Source: Liolophura sinensis
Lineage: Eukaryota; Mollusca; Polyplacophora; Chitonida; Chitonidae
Reading direction: 5' to 3'
NCBI RefSeq assembly: GCF_032854445.1
Contig: NC_088302.1
Span: 1,922,001 to 1,986,000, forward strand
Length of the DNA: 64,000 bases
In this document: piece by piece, positions 10,175 through 24,700 of the stretch
Numbering within the stretch: position 1 is the stretch's first letter
Layout of the letters: each line of letters begins with the position of its first letter
Notes under the pieces: generated by a model
The model's input: the letters and a program-made list of their open reading frames with translations, nothing else
Told to the model about the DNA's origin: nothing
Databases searched by the model: none
Made by a program: the position numbers and the translations under genes

Positions 10175-12600
10175 GGTAAGTTTTGCCTGGGAATGGTGTG
10201 TAATGTTTTATCACTGTACACTGAGTAGTCTCCTGCTAAGTGCTCACTGCTTGCTTGTGCACAATTGGCTTTCCATGGGAAGGACTGTCAGCTGTAAACA
10301 TCCTCAAGTACAGGAGTTACTCCTGAGCTTGTGTACTGTCATCTGTAACTTCTCTCTTCACTTTCGTCTGTTTCGTCTTCGAATCTACAGAAGAGAGATC
10401 TTTGTTAACATGCTTCATACATCTATTTATGCGTCAAAATGACACTTATTGGAAAGAAGAGAGTTTTGTTTACAACAACTAAAATGATGATGCATGTTGA
10501 CGTTGGTCACCAGTAGCTGAACACAACTTGTTTTATCTGAAGACATCTTGAGTACACCAGGTTACAATGGCTCAGTGTGTTTTGATGAGATTACATGATT
10601 TTAGACAGAATAGCTGTCTAGGTGAATTGTTTTTACATATATGAGCAAATTTCAGTAATCGTTAGGGAATACACTGAGTAAAAATGATTTCCAAAACTGG
10701 TAAACTGAGACAATCAAAATTGCTGGCTCAAACTCATGACTTTGGTCTACCAACTGAGCTAACCAGCCAGGTGGAAACGGTTAGGTTGTTATAGTTGTAT
10801 GCAGTGAATGATTTCTCATAAAGACTCACAATGTTCATATTATAACAAACTAAAAGACAATTCAGTGATTTGATTTCTCAGTGTTGAAAATTATATCAAT
10901 ACTGGCTGTACATGCAATAAACAACATATGAACAGGACAAAAATCACCCGTTTCCCATGTGTACTATTCTATTCAGGGTTCCCATTAAAAACATTAAAAA
11001 TTTAAAGGGTATGTGTCAGTTACAAGTTGCGAAGTTTTTTTGTTATATTTTACTGTACAGTTCTGTTCACAGTTTTAAGCTTTTTACGCTTCAATTCCGC
11101 TGTCAATCTCACACGATTTGCTTTAGCCAAGAAACCAAACAATAAAACAGTTAAAGACACACATTCACATTTATGTCTTTATCAACTAAATCTCTTGACA
11201 AATTGTGAATAATCATCCCTGGTTCTTCTAAATTATTTCTGACCTTGGCTAAATTAAAACTGCACATGAAAATGCTCCCCCAGGACCTAATCTGGCCTCA
11301 GAAGGGCATGGGGAGGAACCACCGGTGAGGGGCACCTCATTGTTGAATACTTCGATTCTCATACATTTTTAAGGGTCTCGGTTCCTATGGTTGACCTTCG
11401 CCCAACATGCACACCACAACACGTACCTAGCCCGAAAATTCAGTCTTTGGATGGCTTGTATTTACTCATATGTGGAAAACTCTGCCATCCTGGATGATGT
11501 ACATCTGATCATCACATTGTATCATAGCTACCCCAGGCCATCATTTAAAAGCTGTTTGATGTGGTAACAAACCCTGTTTTTTGAAGTTGAGTTAGGTCGG
11601 TGTGCATTTTTTTTTTGTTTTTTTTTTGAAAGTAAATTAAAAGTAATTCCCGGCCCGCATAATCTGAATGCTAATTGAATTATCACGGGTCCAATTTTCG
11701 TCACCTGCTTCAGGGCATACATTTCTGATTTTAAATGCACTTTAAAAACTTTGCTGTTTATAACCAAGTTCTTTCACACTGAAGTCAAACATGCCTTCTT
11801 GTTTCTAGATCCAAAAATTTACGAACTTTAAACCTAAACAACTGAAGTTGAAAGGCATCCACTGCTTTCGCCACTGTGGCGAAGGACGCCAGTTTGCTTT
11901 CACCACACAGAGATTATATTCGTCATGTGGCGAATGGCTAGTCCAAGCCTAGCAACTAAGTAAATAGTCTGAGTCTTATATTGAATTCGGGCTGTTTCAT
12001 TTTTATTTTGTTTTTTTTTTTTGACACAAAGGGCACTTCAAGGGGACGGCAGACGTCCGGTTATCGGACCCCGAGAAGGGCTGGCTTAGGCCCTGACCAT
12101 GCATTTCATTAGCGGCAGTGTGGACAGCAACCAATCAGGATACATGTACGTATTTCGTTTTGTTGTCAACCAATGTTGTTGTTGAACTTATAATGTGTAA
12201 GTCACTTTTGTTTAAAATTATCCCTATGCAGATATGTATCCACGAAATGTTTACGAAAGGGACTCTAAATAATATTCAAGGCCCATATTTGATTTTTCCA
12301 AACCATGAACAAAAATTCAATACCAGTTCAAGGACTTCAGAGTCATAAATAAAATTTACAACCATTTCCTGAATTCCACACCATGTCGGAATCCTGTCTA
12401 TTTCTAGATGGAAAATTTTCGGCACTTATGCACAATTTAGGATTTTGCCCTATATAATTGTCTGATTTACTACATCATTACAGAGTTTACAAAATATTGT
12501 TTGTAATTTGGCCCATTTCAGATTCTTGTTAACAGTTCATTGCTTTTAATTCTTTCGCTGTTGGGACCACGTGCTATAAGAACATGTATGGAGTACGTAC
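10175..12600. other. PDS5 3' intron or UTR region, no firm gene
   Basis: It holds a tRNA-like fragment (10715-10785) and a short perfect palindrome TTCGCCAC-T-GTGGCGAA near 11873. There are poly-T runs near 11610 and 12010. I see no convincing exon. Confidence 0.4.
10715..10785 (-). mobile_element. tRNA-like SINE head or tRNA pseudogene
   Basis: Read on the - strand: GGTTAGCTCAGTTGGTAGAC (A box), then GAGTTTGAGCC (degraded B box) at tRNA-like spacing. The rest of the cloverleaf and a proper acceptor stem are not evident, so it is not called a functional tRNA. Confidence 0.5.
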
Positions 12601-12754
12601 CACTATTGTTTCCTGTTCAGAGTTGTCTTCTCCTGCTGCCTGTATTGCGCGGCTCAGAGCCTCAGCTTTGTCTGGACTCTCCTGGGAGTCCGTCTCTGGC
12701 GTCTGTACGTCATCACCATCTGACGTGCCATTAGACAGTGTACCAGCCCGTCGC
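12601..12754 (-). CDS. PDS5: PDS5 exon 33, last well-supported exon
   Basis: Begins [20 protein letters not shown] and ends at a GTACGT donor. Support is the RRAG block (compare RRRSAKRERR-type ends), an acceptor TTTGACAG and correct phase 2 entry. It contains no stop, so another exon must follow; the only candidate I found is at 10114-10149. Confidence 0.65.
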
Positions 12755-15700
12755 CTGTCAAACAAGACATATGTTAACCAACCTTCGTTCATACAGAGTA
12801 AATAGGCACTAGACAAGCCGCTGAGTAAATCTGATAAATTCCGTGCACGACATATAAAACATACCCGGCTGACACAGTTAGTAGTTATCTAAAGTCAGCG
12901 TTCAATTCTCAGTCAACACATGTATTCTGCTATCAGTTGTATCTGCTAACTTTGCTAATTCTAATGTAAAGTTCTGAATTACTAAAATTTCAGTTAGAAT
13001 ACCTTTTTCGTTCAACCTACCCCCAAACAAATACTGTATTCAACCTGAAGAGGCCACGTTTCTGATTGATTCATCCACCTTATAGGGGAGTTTAATTGTT
13101 TTTTTGTAATGTCTGATTAATTTGATATCAGACAAATTTAAGTCTTGGTATCAAAAGTATCATTTCAAGGCCTCTACATGCTTTTGAAAGTGCATTTTTA
13201 CATCCCATATGTTAGATGAAATACATCATGCTAGCTTTCTCTCTGGCCATACATGAGACGGTGTCTGGCAGCAACCTGCGGATGGTCATGGGTTTCCCTC
13301 GGGTTCTGCCCACCTTCCTCTCACCATACTGCTAGCTGATGGCGTGAAAGTGAAATATTCTTGAGTACGACATAAAACGCCTGTCAAGTCAATTACGGGA
13401 AATACAGTAAGTAACATTCCTTCACCAAGTTTGTCAGCCAATAAAACTCCAGTCCAAGTTAAGCCCACAAGCAATTTCTGTATACCTGTACAGCACTTCC
13501 ACCAACACCTCAATCTCTCCTGTCACCTCACCAGACATGCTTTTTACATCTACAGGATTGTGCTAGAAAGTATTGGTTTACGACTGAACGACTACAGCTT
13601 CACACATGTTGTCAAGATTTCTTGTAAAAAGACAAAATGCTCTAGAAAACCATGCATGAACTTACACATTCCGTCTGGTCACTGCTGTTTTTTTAGGGAG
13701 AATATCAGTAATTTTGGTCTGTTTTTTCCTGGAGGCTGTTGGTGAGGGAGAATCAGAAGCCTGTCTGGACTCCTTTGATGTGCTCCTCGTAGGCTTCACT
13801 CTAAGTATAAACATAACAGATACATGAACATTGCTGAATCAGAAGGGTGTGTTACATGTATGTCCCAGTTGCGATATCAAGGAACATGACATTTGCCTGA
13901 GGATCTTTTCAACCTACTGCATTTGTGAATGGGTTGTTTGGAAGTGTCGAAAACATGACATGAAAATCTTACAAAAAAAAAAAAACCCATCTATTTTTAG
14001 ATAAATGGCTTATTAGTCATCAGCCAAATTTTGAGCTGGGACAAGTTGAAATGACAGCAAAAATAAGTGAGTTCAACAGTAAGATTTAATTTGCATCTGC
14101 CACTCCTATGCATCTGGACATCTTGCGCACACGTTATGGTGCTAGTCTCGTTGCCGTGTTAAGAATAACCGCTTGTTGAAACTGACTGAAGCTTAGGGTA
14201 GTCAGACATGGTGAAACCCAACATCCTGTGGAAAACCCAACACCCTGTGGACAAACCCAACACAACACCCTGTGGAGAACCGAACACCCTGTGGAGAACC
14301 CAACACAACACCCTGTGGAGAACCCAACTCCCTGTGGAGAACCCAACACCCTGTGGAGAACCACACACGTCAAACTTTCACCTTAATCTGCTACATGCTT
14401 CATTATCTCTACAAAACAACACAAACATACACGTAGCACTGTGTCAAGCATTCAGCTATAGTATCTACAGATGACCTACGTTTTAGAGGCCGGGGACGGA
14501 GGTGGGGCTGATCGTAACCGTGACGATGGCCGGGAGTTCTGTGAGCTTTCTGTTTCGGAGGTCTCTGAGTTTTGATTATCTGAAGACCTGAAACAGAGAC
14601 AAGCACCTCAGTAATGCTCTCTATTTATTTATTTGATCTTTTGACCATATTTTAATAGTGGTGGGTACAGATCTACCATGCGTACCTGATCTATAGATCA
14701 ATATTATGGCACTCTGAAAATCTAAACAGCTGATTAATGTTACAGGTATCAAATACTGATGGGGGAAAAAAGCTGTACAAGTCAAGGGAGATAAGTCTGC
14801 AGCTGATCACAAGAGCATAGCAGAGAAAGATTTGTTTCAGCTTCTGGCTGCCTAACCCACAAACTCCACAGTCACAAGGTAAATGGAACAAATAAACAGC
14901 CAAAGCAAATTGTAATGAGGTATGATTTGGGGAACAAAAATGAACTCTGGGTGACAGAAAGCTGGCAAGAGGTTTATGAAATGGCCCATGACATCAGTGG
15001 GTTTTTTTTAAAGCGTTTTTGGAAAGAAAGAGATCGATCAATGTGTTGATAATTTCAATAGTTATATGACTTGTCAACAACAACCAGGCTAAAGACACTT
15101 TATCATCAGAACGGGTTTAGCACTTTCAAAACATTGTTTGCCTTTCGAAGGTCTTGCCAGAGATATATTTTTTCACATTCCTGCATGATAAAACCTGATA
15201 AATGACATTCATCCTTCTCTAACAAGTGTCTCCACTTACAGCTTGAACAAAGTATTTGGGCCAAGCCTCCATCACAGAATCTTTGTCCAGAACATCTCTT
15301 ATAAATCTGATCACACACCTGACATTCTGCTCATAAGACCCCCCCCCCCCCCAACCCTTAATAGTTCTGGTGGGCGGTTTTCTCTTTTGTAGAATCCTGG
15401 GGTCAATTTCATGAAGCATACTTAGTCTTAAGTAGCCCTTAGCTAAGTGTACTTTGTATCTCTAAAACACACGTTGTCATGGTATTTACGGGCATACTTA
15501 GCTAAGTGAGCATCATGACACTGACTCCAGCACTTAGTTCACCAGGTGTGAAACAATAGTTATTCTCCAAGCAATGGGGTTTTGATAGGCCTTTTTTCTC
15601 TTTTGTAGACACCTGCACTTATTTCACCAGGTGTGAAACAGTAGTAACTCTCCGTGTAATGGCATATTGATGGGCGTTTCTCTATCCTGTAGAATCCTGC

Positions 15701-18700
15701 ACTTATTTCACCAGGTTTACCAGATTTGGGACAATAGTAATTATCCATGTCATTGACTTAAATTTCTGGCATGTTACCTGGTGTGACACACTGCTAACTA
15801 AAGTATAGCTGACACTATATCATTGCTCACACACAACTTTCCTAAATCTTACTCGAAAAAAAAAAAAATAAAATAAAATAAAATTGAAAAGTATATATAA
15901 ATTTTAGATACTAGCTTTACTGAATAGGTATAACTAAGCACCTTTGCAGGTTCTAAAGAAAATGTCTGGCACCAAATCTGGCAGAGATGCCGGTTACTTA
16001 CTCTGACTGCTTGGCCAACTCCGCTCGGGTGACTTTCCTGCTGCCAGTGTGGGCCGCACCACGCTGTCGCTTCACAGGTGAGCTGTCTACACTTGTGTCT
16101 GAAGTTCTGGAGCGCTTGCCAGGTGAAGACTCTGGAGATTCTTCTGCGGCTCGTTTCCGTGTAGCTGTCACACTTTCTTGTGTGGACTTCCCGGTTTTTT
16201 TCCCATTGACAGTCGACTTTTTGGGGGAAGAGCTCTGGCTGGAGGCTGAGGAAACACTGGGACTGGGGCCGGCTGAATTTGCTCTCCCCGCTGGGCGACC
16301 TCGCCCTCTTTTCAGTGGGGATGCTTTCTTAAAGTTCACACGTATACTTTTACTTGGAGATCTAGGGCTTGCCTTTGATCTAGTGACTTTTAACTGTTTT
16401 TGTGTTATGGGAGATTTCACAGGTGAGCCCTTTCCCTTGATTGGCTTCATAAATGGGGCATCACCCTTTTTTTTCACAGTGATAGTTTTTGCTCTCTTGC
16501 CTGAGCCTTGTTTAGGTGGGGGTTTCTCTGGGCTGCTCTCCCCCTCTGTGTTTGAAGCTGAGTCCTGAGCTGCTCTCCTCTTCCCCTTGTTCTGTGCTTT
16601 CCTGAAATGTCAACCAAGAAAATGAGCTCTTTTTTTCTTTTGTCTGGGGAGACACATACACGTCTCAAGATGACGTGGGGCTTCTTAAATTGGATCATCT
16701 GACAAATTGTAGAGTACGATATTAAACCCCACTCACTCACTCTTAAACTTAGAACGAACAACCCAAACAGACAAATAACTTGACTTACTTTTCCTTCATC
16801 TCTCTCTTAGCCCTCTCCTTTTCCTCTCTTTCCTTCTCTCTCTTCTCCTTCCTCTCTGCCTTCAGTTTCTCCTCCAGGTCTTTCTTCTTGGGTGTGCGTG
16901 CTGTCAGGTTGATGACTGGCTTAGGGCTCTCAACTATGATGGTTGTGGTGGTACCCTGGGTTACTGGCTTGTAAATCTTAGACAGTCGCTGTGGAGCGCT
17001 GGGGATTAAACCTTCAATGATCTCTTTCTGTTAACAGAACACATAAACCAAGTACGAAATACATGTGTTTAAGGGTCTCCTGATGTCAGATATCTGCAAA
17101 TTTCTTTTTGACTATATCTTGGTTTATCCTGAACATAGCTAAACTATAAAAGGCTCAAAATAATCGTTATTAAACATAGAATATATACAACCTCTACAAA
17201 GCAATCAGTAAATTAAGATTAATGTAATTATGACCACATAAAATGGCTTGGACTAAAACATGCATATCTCTTTGTCTCTCTCATGTACATGTATAAACTA
17301 TCAGGTAAAACAGCCCTCAACTGATAATGTAGGGCATTCCGTTTGTCCTTCTGGGAAATACCATATTTTTGATCACTAAACAGCTGAAGAAATGCAACTG
17401 ACATAAATCATAAACTTTAGATGATTAATCTGACACTGATATGGTCAGAAATTTCCCAAAATAAGGGTAGGGTGCTCTGGGGGATGTAGAAAGCTTGATT
17501 TGTGTCAAAGTCTGTGTGAAAGTTTGTGTCACCAAGTTGAAAACTTTCGAAGTTCTGCAATGTTCTTGCCCATTCCATTTAAACATACGAACATACAGAC
17601 AACATTTTTATGTCCCTTTACCACTTCTGTTTGTGTGTGTGCTGGGGAGAAATTATTGTCTGGCTTGTTATTGGTCAAACATAACACTTACCTGTACTTT
17701 TGGGGCATCAAACTGGAACTCCTTTGGTAGGTAAGAGTCTGTATTGCTGAAATCCTACGATCAGAATCAGAACAGTAAGTGAGCATATAATGCACCCACA
17801 TACGCTTGAAAAAGTAACAGTAGATCAGTATGAAATTTACTATACATTATACAAAACGTCACATGATGTTACACTACCAGCAGGTTGAACAGTTGAAGGA
17901 AAAAATCCCAAAGGCTTATGCACAAACATTTGCAGTACCTCAGAAACCTCATGGGATGTGATCTCCTGGGGGAACTCTTCAGGGGCATTCCAAATTGTAG
18001 AACACTTTAGAAAACTTTCACAGGACAATGACCAGTTTTAATTTTCAAGTCATGAAACCACACAGAGAATATGAATGTCTTAAATGAACAGTGAGAGAAG
18101 CTTCACAAGAAGCCGTACAATACAGGGCTAGGATGTATGTCTCCTGTTTAATGAAGGTACTGATGTCACAGAAAATGTCTGTGAAGACCCACCTTATCTG
18201 GTTTGGCGAACAACTTTGAGGGCAGCAGTGGTTCAGCCTTACTCTCCTTCAGGACAAATGAGGTGGTTTTAGTCAGCACTAAACCTAGTGCCAAATCACA
18301 TACTGCATACAGTTTCTGAAAGGTAACAAGTTCTCATTTAGCACTCAAACAATGCACCGAGATATCATAAATTCATTCATCGCAAGATAAATTCTTCAGA
18401 TTTTCAAGAAAAAGTGCAGTGCAATTATACCATAATGCATAGCCAATCAAAACTGAACAGCTAGAATCACAAGTAACACGAATCTGTAAATGGAAAAAGT
18501 CCATGCTGATAATGTCAGTGTACTATCACCTCCATGTATTGTAATTTACAGAAGAAAAACTGACGTACAAACTTACCTTGTTCATTTCTTCATCATCTGG
18601 ACCTTGCACATCTTTAGTCTGTTTAATGTTTTGTAACATTCTACGGTAAAAGTTGTAGTTGTAATCATCGTTCTTTGTCATTAAGGGTTCCAATATAAAC

Positions 18701-21700
18701 CAGAGGCAGCTGCAAATAGACAGAGACGCTGCTGATGTCAAACAAACAAACAGGAAGTCTGCTGATGTCAGACACACAAACAAGAAGTCTGCTGATGTCA
18801 GACACGCAAACAGGAAGTCTGCTGATGTTAGACACGCAAACAAGAAGTCTGCTGCCAAACATCTATAGAGAAATTCTGCAAAAGTCAAAATGTGTTCATG
18901 TCAACTTCACTTGTTTTCTACTTCTTAATGGGCAATGCACAGGAAGTGATAGTCACAAAAAAATGGCTGAACTTTCTCGATGAAGTCTGAAAATATACCC
19001 AACTTCCAAATTATATTTGCAATCACCTGTTCTGGTGAAATCTGATGTTTTTTGCTTTTCTAATTTTAAACAAAAAAGTTTGAAATCAGACAAATGGAGG
19101 AAAATTCAATACTACCTGGGCATGAGAGTTCACATCTAGCTTCTGCTTATCTCTGCCATTTATTTGGAGTAACTTATTACCAGGTGGAACCCAGTGTTTT
19201 GTTCCCTGACATGCATGATGCACCAATGAAGTCCTTTATACAGGTATGTGTTTGAACTACTAAAATGAATAAACACTACTGAAACTCCTGAAAATGTTTC
19301 TTGTTCCTTCAATTCAGAAGACAAAATATAATGGAGCAGAAAATATGGCATCACTTGTTATAATTCACTAAAAGCTCTACCACATGGACTTCAGATATTA
19401 ACATAACTATGTCAAGTCCCTACACAGACCTTGTGTGTATTGTACCAGAAAGATTATCAATCTTGAATGAAGAAATACCATTTCTGGGTTGCATCCTTAA
19501 TAACAATATACTAATATAGCTTAATAATAGATAAATGGTAACTGTGTATATGTCGGTGGGAAAGTTTTCCATCCTGTCAAACTTTAGTGCATGAAAATCT
19601 GCCCACAAGACTGAGAGGGTATGGCAGTGACTTACTCTTTGATATTGGTGAGGGCCTCCAGGTGGTCATGAGTCTTCAGGTCTGGATCGTGGGCAAGCAG
19701 GTGTACAGTGTAGGGTAACACGTAGTCCGGCAAGAGTGAGAACATCTTGGCTGTAATACACAAACAAGTAGTGCACTCTTCACTCTGTTATTGAGTATGG
19801 GAATATTTCACTTGGAAGTTAAGTGTGTAAGTAACCCATAGGGGCCTCCTGGCTCAGTTGGTTAGTGCGCTAGAGCCTCTCGACTATGCGGTTGCTGTGA
19901 GTTCAAGTCCAGCTAATGCTGGCTACCTGCCGATGGTCTCCCAGCTACACGCAGATGGTTGTGGGTTTCCCTCGAACTGTGCCCGGTTCCCTCCCACCAT
20001 AAAGCTGGCTGCTGCCATAAAATTGAAATATTCTTGAGAACGGTGTAAAACACCAATCAATCAAATAAATAAATAAGAAACCAACACTGGGCAGATCTTG
20101 GAGAATATCATCCCCCTTTTCATCCAACTTGGAGCTGAGCAGAGGACTTCATTCGTTAAGGAGCTGTCGGATTCTCGAGTCCAAAATCATGGTCTTTGTA
20201 CAAAAGATTTCTATAAGATGCAAACACTCGTTCATTGAGAGTAATTCTTTAAGGCCTAAATCCTGTGTATCTCCTTGAAAGGTCAACATCATTTAATTAT
20301 TAATTTGACTGATGTTTTTTCGCTGCACTCAAGAATCTTTCAACTGTATTTTGATGGGAGGAATACTGCCCAGAGCTCTGGGGAAGCCCACGAACACCCA
20401 CAGGTAGTAGGCAGACCTTCTCATGTACAACTGGAGAAAACAACAGCACAAGCTGAACACAGACTGCATTGTTGAGAGGCTCCTGGCCTAGGGCACTATG
20501 CTGCGCTAGCACGTTAGCCACTTGGCCACGGAGGCCCCCAAAATTGTTTTTCATTACTTTTATAATGGCCATTTATCTACCAAAGTGGTATTTCTTGTGA
20601 TCCTGGATCTGATAAACCACTGTGTACACTGATCAGTAACATGGTGTTCATTGTGGTAAGTATGAGAAGCCTTCTCAGTTCTGTGGCACACTTACCCCCT
20701 GCAGAGGGGTTCTGCCTCAGGTATTCACGACGTTTCTGGATATTTGCTGCCAGGAAGGATTTCACCTGTACACGCCTCTCCTTGAGGGGATCATTAGCTG
20801 CCAGAGAGAAGATGCTCATGTACTCCAGGGGCAGCCTTAACGATAACAAACCCTTGTTCAGCTTCTGGGCAAATCTCAGCCGCACCTCGTAGCAACTATC
20901 CTGTAACACAAGGGTTAAAAACTGAGTTATAATGACTGTGGTATTGGTGAAAAACTGAGAACAACTGTGGAACATAAAGCAAAATACAACAATACAACCA
21001 GTTCAAGATTAACACTATCTACTCAGCCAACAATCTACCCAAACCTTCTATATTGTTTTCCCTTATTAACCCTATTGATAGCATTGCTATTTCTTTTTCT
21101 ATTCATCAGAATGAGCGAATCAGTTTCCTTACAAATTCATCTAATACTTTGGTACAGAATAAGATAACAACAAAACATCTAAGGTTAAACAAATTTAACG
21201 ATTATTTTACGTCAGGGGAGACAATCAATAAATGACTATTACGTTAATAAGCAGGGCCATGGTTTGGAACTGCTCCCTGGTGACGATCTCAGCATAGGCC
21301 GGCTCCTCTGCCATCTTCAACATGCAGCATCCAGCCTCTAATCTTAACCGTGCTAGCTCTGGTTTGCTGAGAGAGAGGCACAAAACAACAAACACAATGA
21401 GTAAAAATTAGGGTTTTTTCAGGTCCACTTTCAAATTTGCAACAAATATTCTACAGTTACACAAGCTTATATAAAATGACTTTATAAGCTGAGCTTGAAA
21501 ATCAGAAATTAGAAATCAACTGCAACATGGCTTTAACTCAACAGATCGGCCTTGCTGACACTGCTGGAATTAATATTGCAAAGGGAATCAGTTCCTTCTG
21601 TTTGACTATTAAATTTACCAACTTTGACCCACAACACTGTAAAACGACAGAAAGGCAATACTAAGCTAGCTTAGGCAGCACTGAGTACATTCTGAGCTAA

Positions 21701-24700
21701 CATGCTGATTCTTTTTTGTTTTCTACAGCAGTTACTACACTGAATGCTAACTGACTTGATCTTTCCGTGTTCCATGAGATCTCCGTCATGGATGATGACA
21801 TTATGGAGCAGTCTAAGCGTGGAGGAGCCAGAGTTCGTAGCATTGCTCTTCAGGCCTTGTAACCAACGTACTAACATCTTTAATGCTTGGATCTGGGATG
21901 ACAAAGGCATTAGAAACATGAACATCATGCACAAAATATACCTAAAACAAGATTTTACAAATGTTTTCCATGAATAAATTAGTCCTCACACATTCATGTT
22001 AAATGTTTAGTCATAGATATTGATTTCTACCATGGTCTCTTGATACATGCTGTCAATTCTATGTAAAGTAAATATGGACATTTAAAAATGAAAAAAAAAA
22101 GCGAACAAAACAAATCAATATTATCTCTACACTGCTACCAAGTTTTACATTTTATTTAGCATATAATTAAGTTTACAATCATCTTTCCAAAACAATAACA
22201 CAACCAAAATCCATGTGCCACAGTTCAGATTCTGCCTAAAATTTTGAGTTCATTCATGAAGGTTTCTGATGATAGACAGAGTGACAACAGAACAAGTTGT
22301 GTATGTGACACCAAGGTGGATATACCTTAGACTGGGTTTCCTCTGTGACACGGTGGTCTGAATACCAACTTTCTGATGTCATTGGGCCTTCAGTCTGCAG
22401 GAAAGTAGGAGTGAATAATGATGCTTTTCCTACATCACTAATTTAAGGAATTTGATAGCATGTATGTAATGTAAGGGATGGTTCCTTTGTTTATTTTTAA
22501 CACTTAGTGCAAATATCAGATAATGCGAAAACAGTCATCTCTAGAGTTCAACGGACAGGAGCACATCAGTTTGTAGACTTACAAAAGTCGCAACACCACA
22601 TCAGAAAAAGGGTGTTCTTCTGCATTTAAAGAATGGCTGAACATGGAAAAGAAATCTGAAAACAGTTAATTGTGACTGAAGAATTGTAACAAATCTTCCC
22701 CTAGCCGATTACCCTGTCCTGCATGAGCAGTTCCTTGACAATGACTTTAGAGACAATTGACTTTATGTCGGAGGCGAATTCCTGAGGGCAGAGCTGAGCA
22801 ATATGACCAAGAGCCACAATGGAAGTCAGGTAATTAGCTGAGTCAGGGTTTAACGACTTCTTAATGTGCTGAAAGGATAATACAATTCACCTGTCACACA
22901 AACAGTCATTACTTTTCATAACAGTACAGTAACATGCAGATGATTTTAAAAAGCTTTTGATAAAGGTTTTAGTTACACACTATGGAAAACACTAAAATAT
23001 TGCAAATGGAAATACATTTCACAAAGTGTATGTTGTTCTGGAGTAATTTATGTATGTTAGTGATAACAAGAAACATTACATAAAGCCATCACTAACTGAA
23101 ATGGCTCATGTTCAACTGTTGCAGGAGGTTTTGTTAACTCTGTTTAGACAGCAGCTCTCAAAGTATGAAAACAGTGACATTCAGAGGGATAGCCTTACGA
23201 CTTTCACACAAGGGTGATATCCTCTTCCCTTAAGACTTTCACACAAGGATGATATCCTCTTCCCTTAAGACTTTCACACAAGGGTGCTATACTCTTCCCT
23301 TAAAATATGTCACTTGCTCCTTTTTAACCAGGCAAAAAATTAACAGACAAGCAATGTCTCCATGCCCATTTATTTGCAAAGTGTACATCTGTTCCCAACT
23401 CCTTTTAATTTCTTGCTAGGCATCTGAAATGGGTCACAATTCTGTGCGTCCTGTCACAAGTCTTACCTCAAACACTTGAGTGAGTGCAGCCTCTTTGTTC
23501 TCACAGATCACACCGATACAGCGGATGGCATGCTTGGCTTGTTTGGGGGTGCCCAGCTTAGCCAGGCTCTGTAACACAGGCAGCAGGCTCCTGAAACAAG
23601 AAGTATTCTCTGTTTTATAGTGACCAGTCATAGGATCCACTCATACTGGTGCACAGTGACTAGGTAAACTACCTTCCTCCTGTTACACTTTCTGTTTTAT
23701 AGTGACCAGTCATGGGATCCACTCACACTCGTGCACAGTGACTAGGTAAACTACCTTCCACCTATAACATTTTCTGTTTTATAGTGACCAGTCATGGGAT
23801 CCACTCATACTGGTGCACAGTGACTAGGTAAACTACCTTCCACCTGTTACACTTTCTGTTTTATAGTGACCAGTCATGGGATCCACTCATACTAGTGCAC
23901 AGTGACTAGGTAAACTACCTTCCTCCTGTTACACTTTCTGTTTTATAGTGACCAGTCACAGGATCCACTCGTACTGGTGCACAGTGACTAGGTAAACTAC
24001 CTTCCACCTATAACATTTTCTGTTTTATAGTGACCAGCCATGGGATCCACTCATACTGGTGCACAGTGACTAGGTAAACTAACTTCCACCTGTAACACTT
24101 TCTGTTTTATAGTGACCAGCCATGGGATCCACTCATACTGGTGCACAGTGACTAGGTAAACTACCTTCCACCTATAACATTTTCTGTTTTATAGTGACCA
24201 GCCATGGGATCCACTCATACTGGTGCACAGTGACTAGGTAAACTACCTTCCACCTATAACATTTTCTGTTTTATAGTGACCAGTCATAGGATCCACTCGT
24301 ACTGGTGCACAGTGACTAGGTAAACTACCTTCCACCCGTAACACTTTCTGTTTTATAGTGACCAGTCATGGGATCCTCTCATACTGGTGCACAGTGACTA
24401 GGTAAACTACCTTCCACCCATAACATTTTCTGTTTTATAGTGACCAGTCATGGGATCCACTCATACTGGTGCACAGTGACTAGGTAAACTACCTTCCACC
24501 TGTTACACTTTCTGTTTTATAGTGACCAGTCATGGGATCCACTCATACTAGTGCACAGTGACTAGGTAAACTACCTTCCACCTGTAACATTTTCTGTTTT
24601 ATAGTGACCAGTCATGGGATCCACTCATACTGGTGCACAGTGACTAGGTAAACTACCTTCCACCTGTTACACTTTCTGTTTTATAGTGACCAGTCATGGG

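Noticed and set aside
15987..16568. 193-codon + strand open frame
   Set aside because: Shadow of PDS5 exon 30 on the - strand, whose frame has matching splice sites, phase and an AT-hook.
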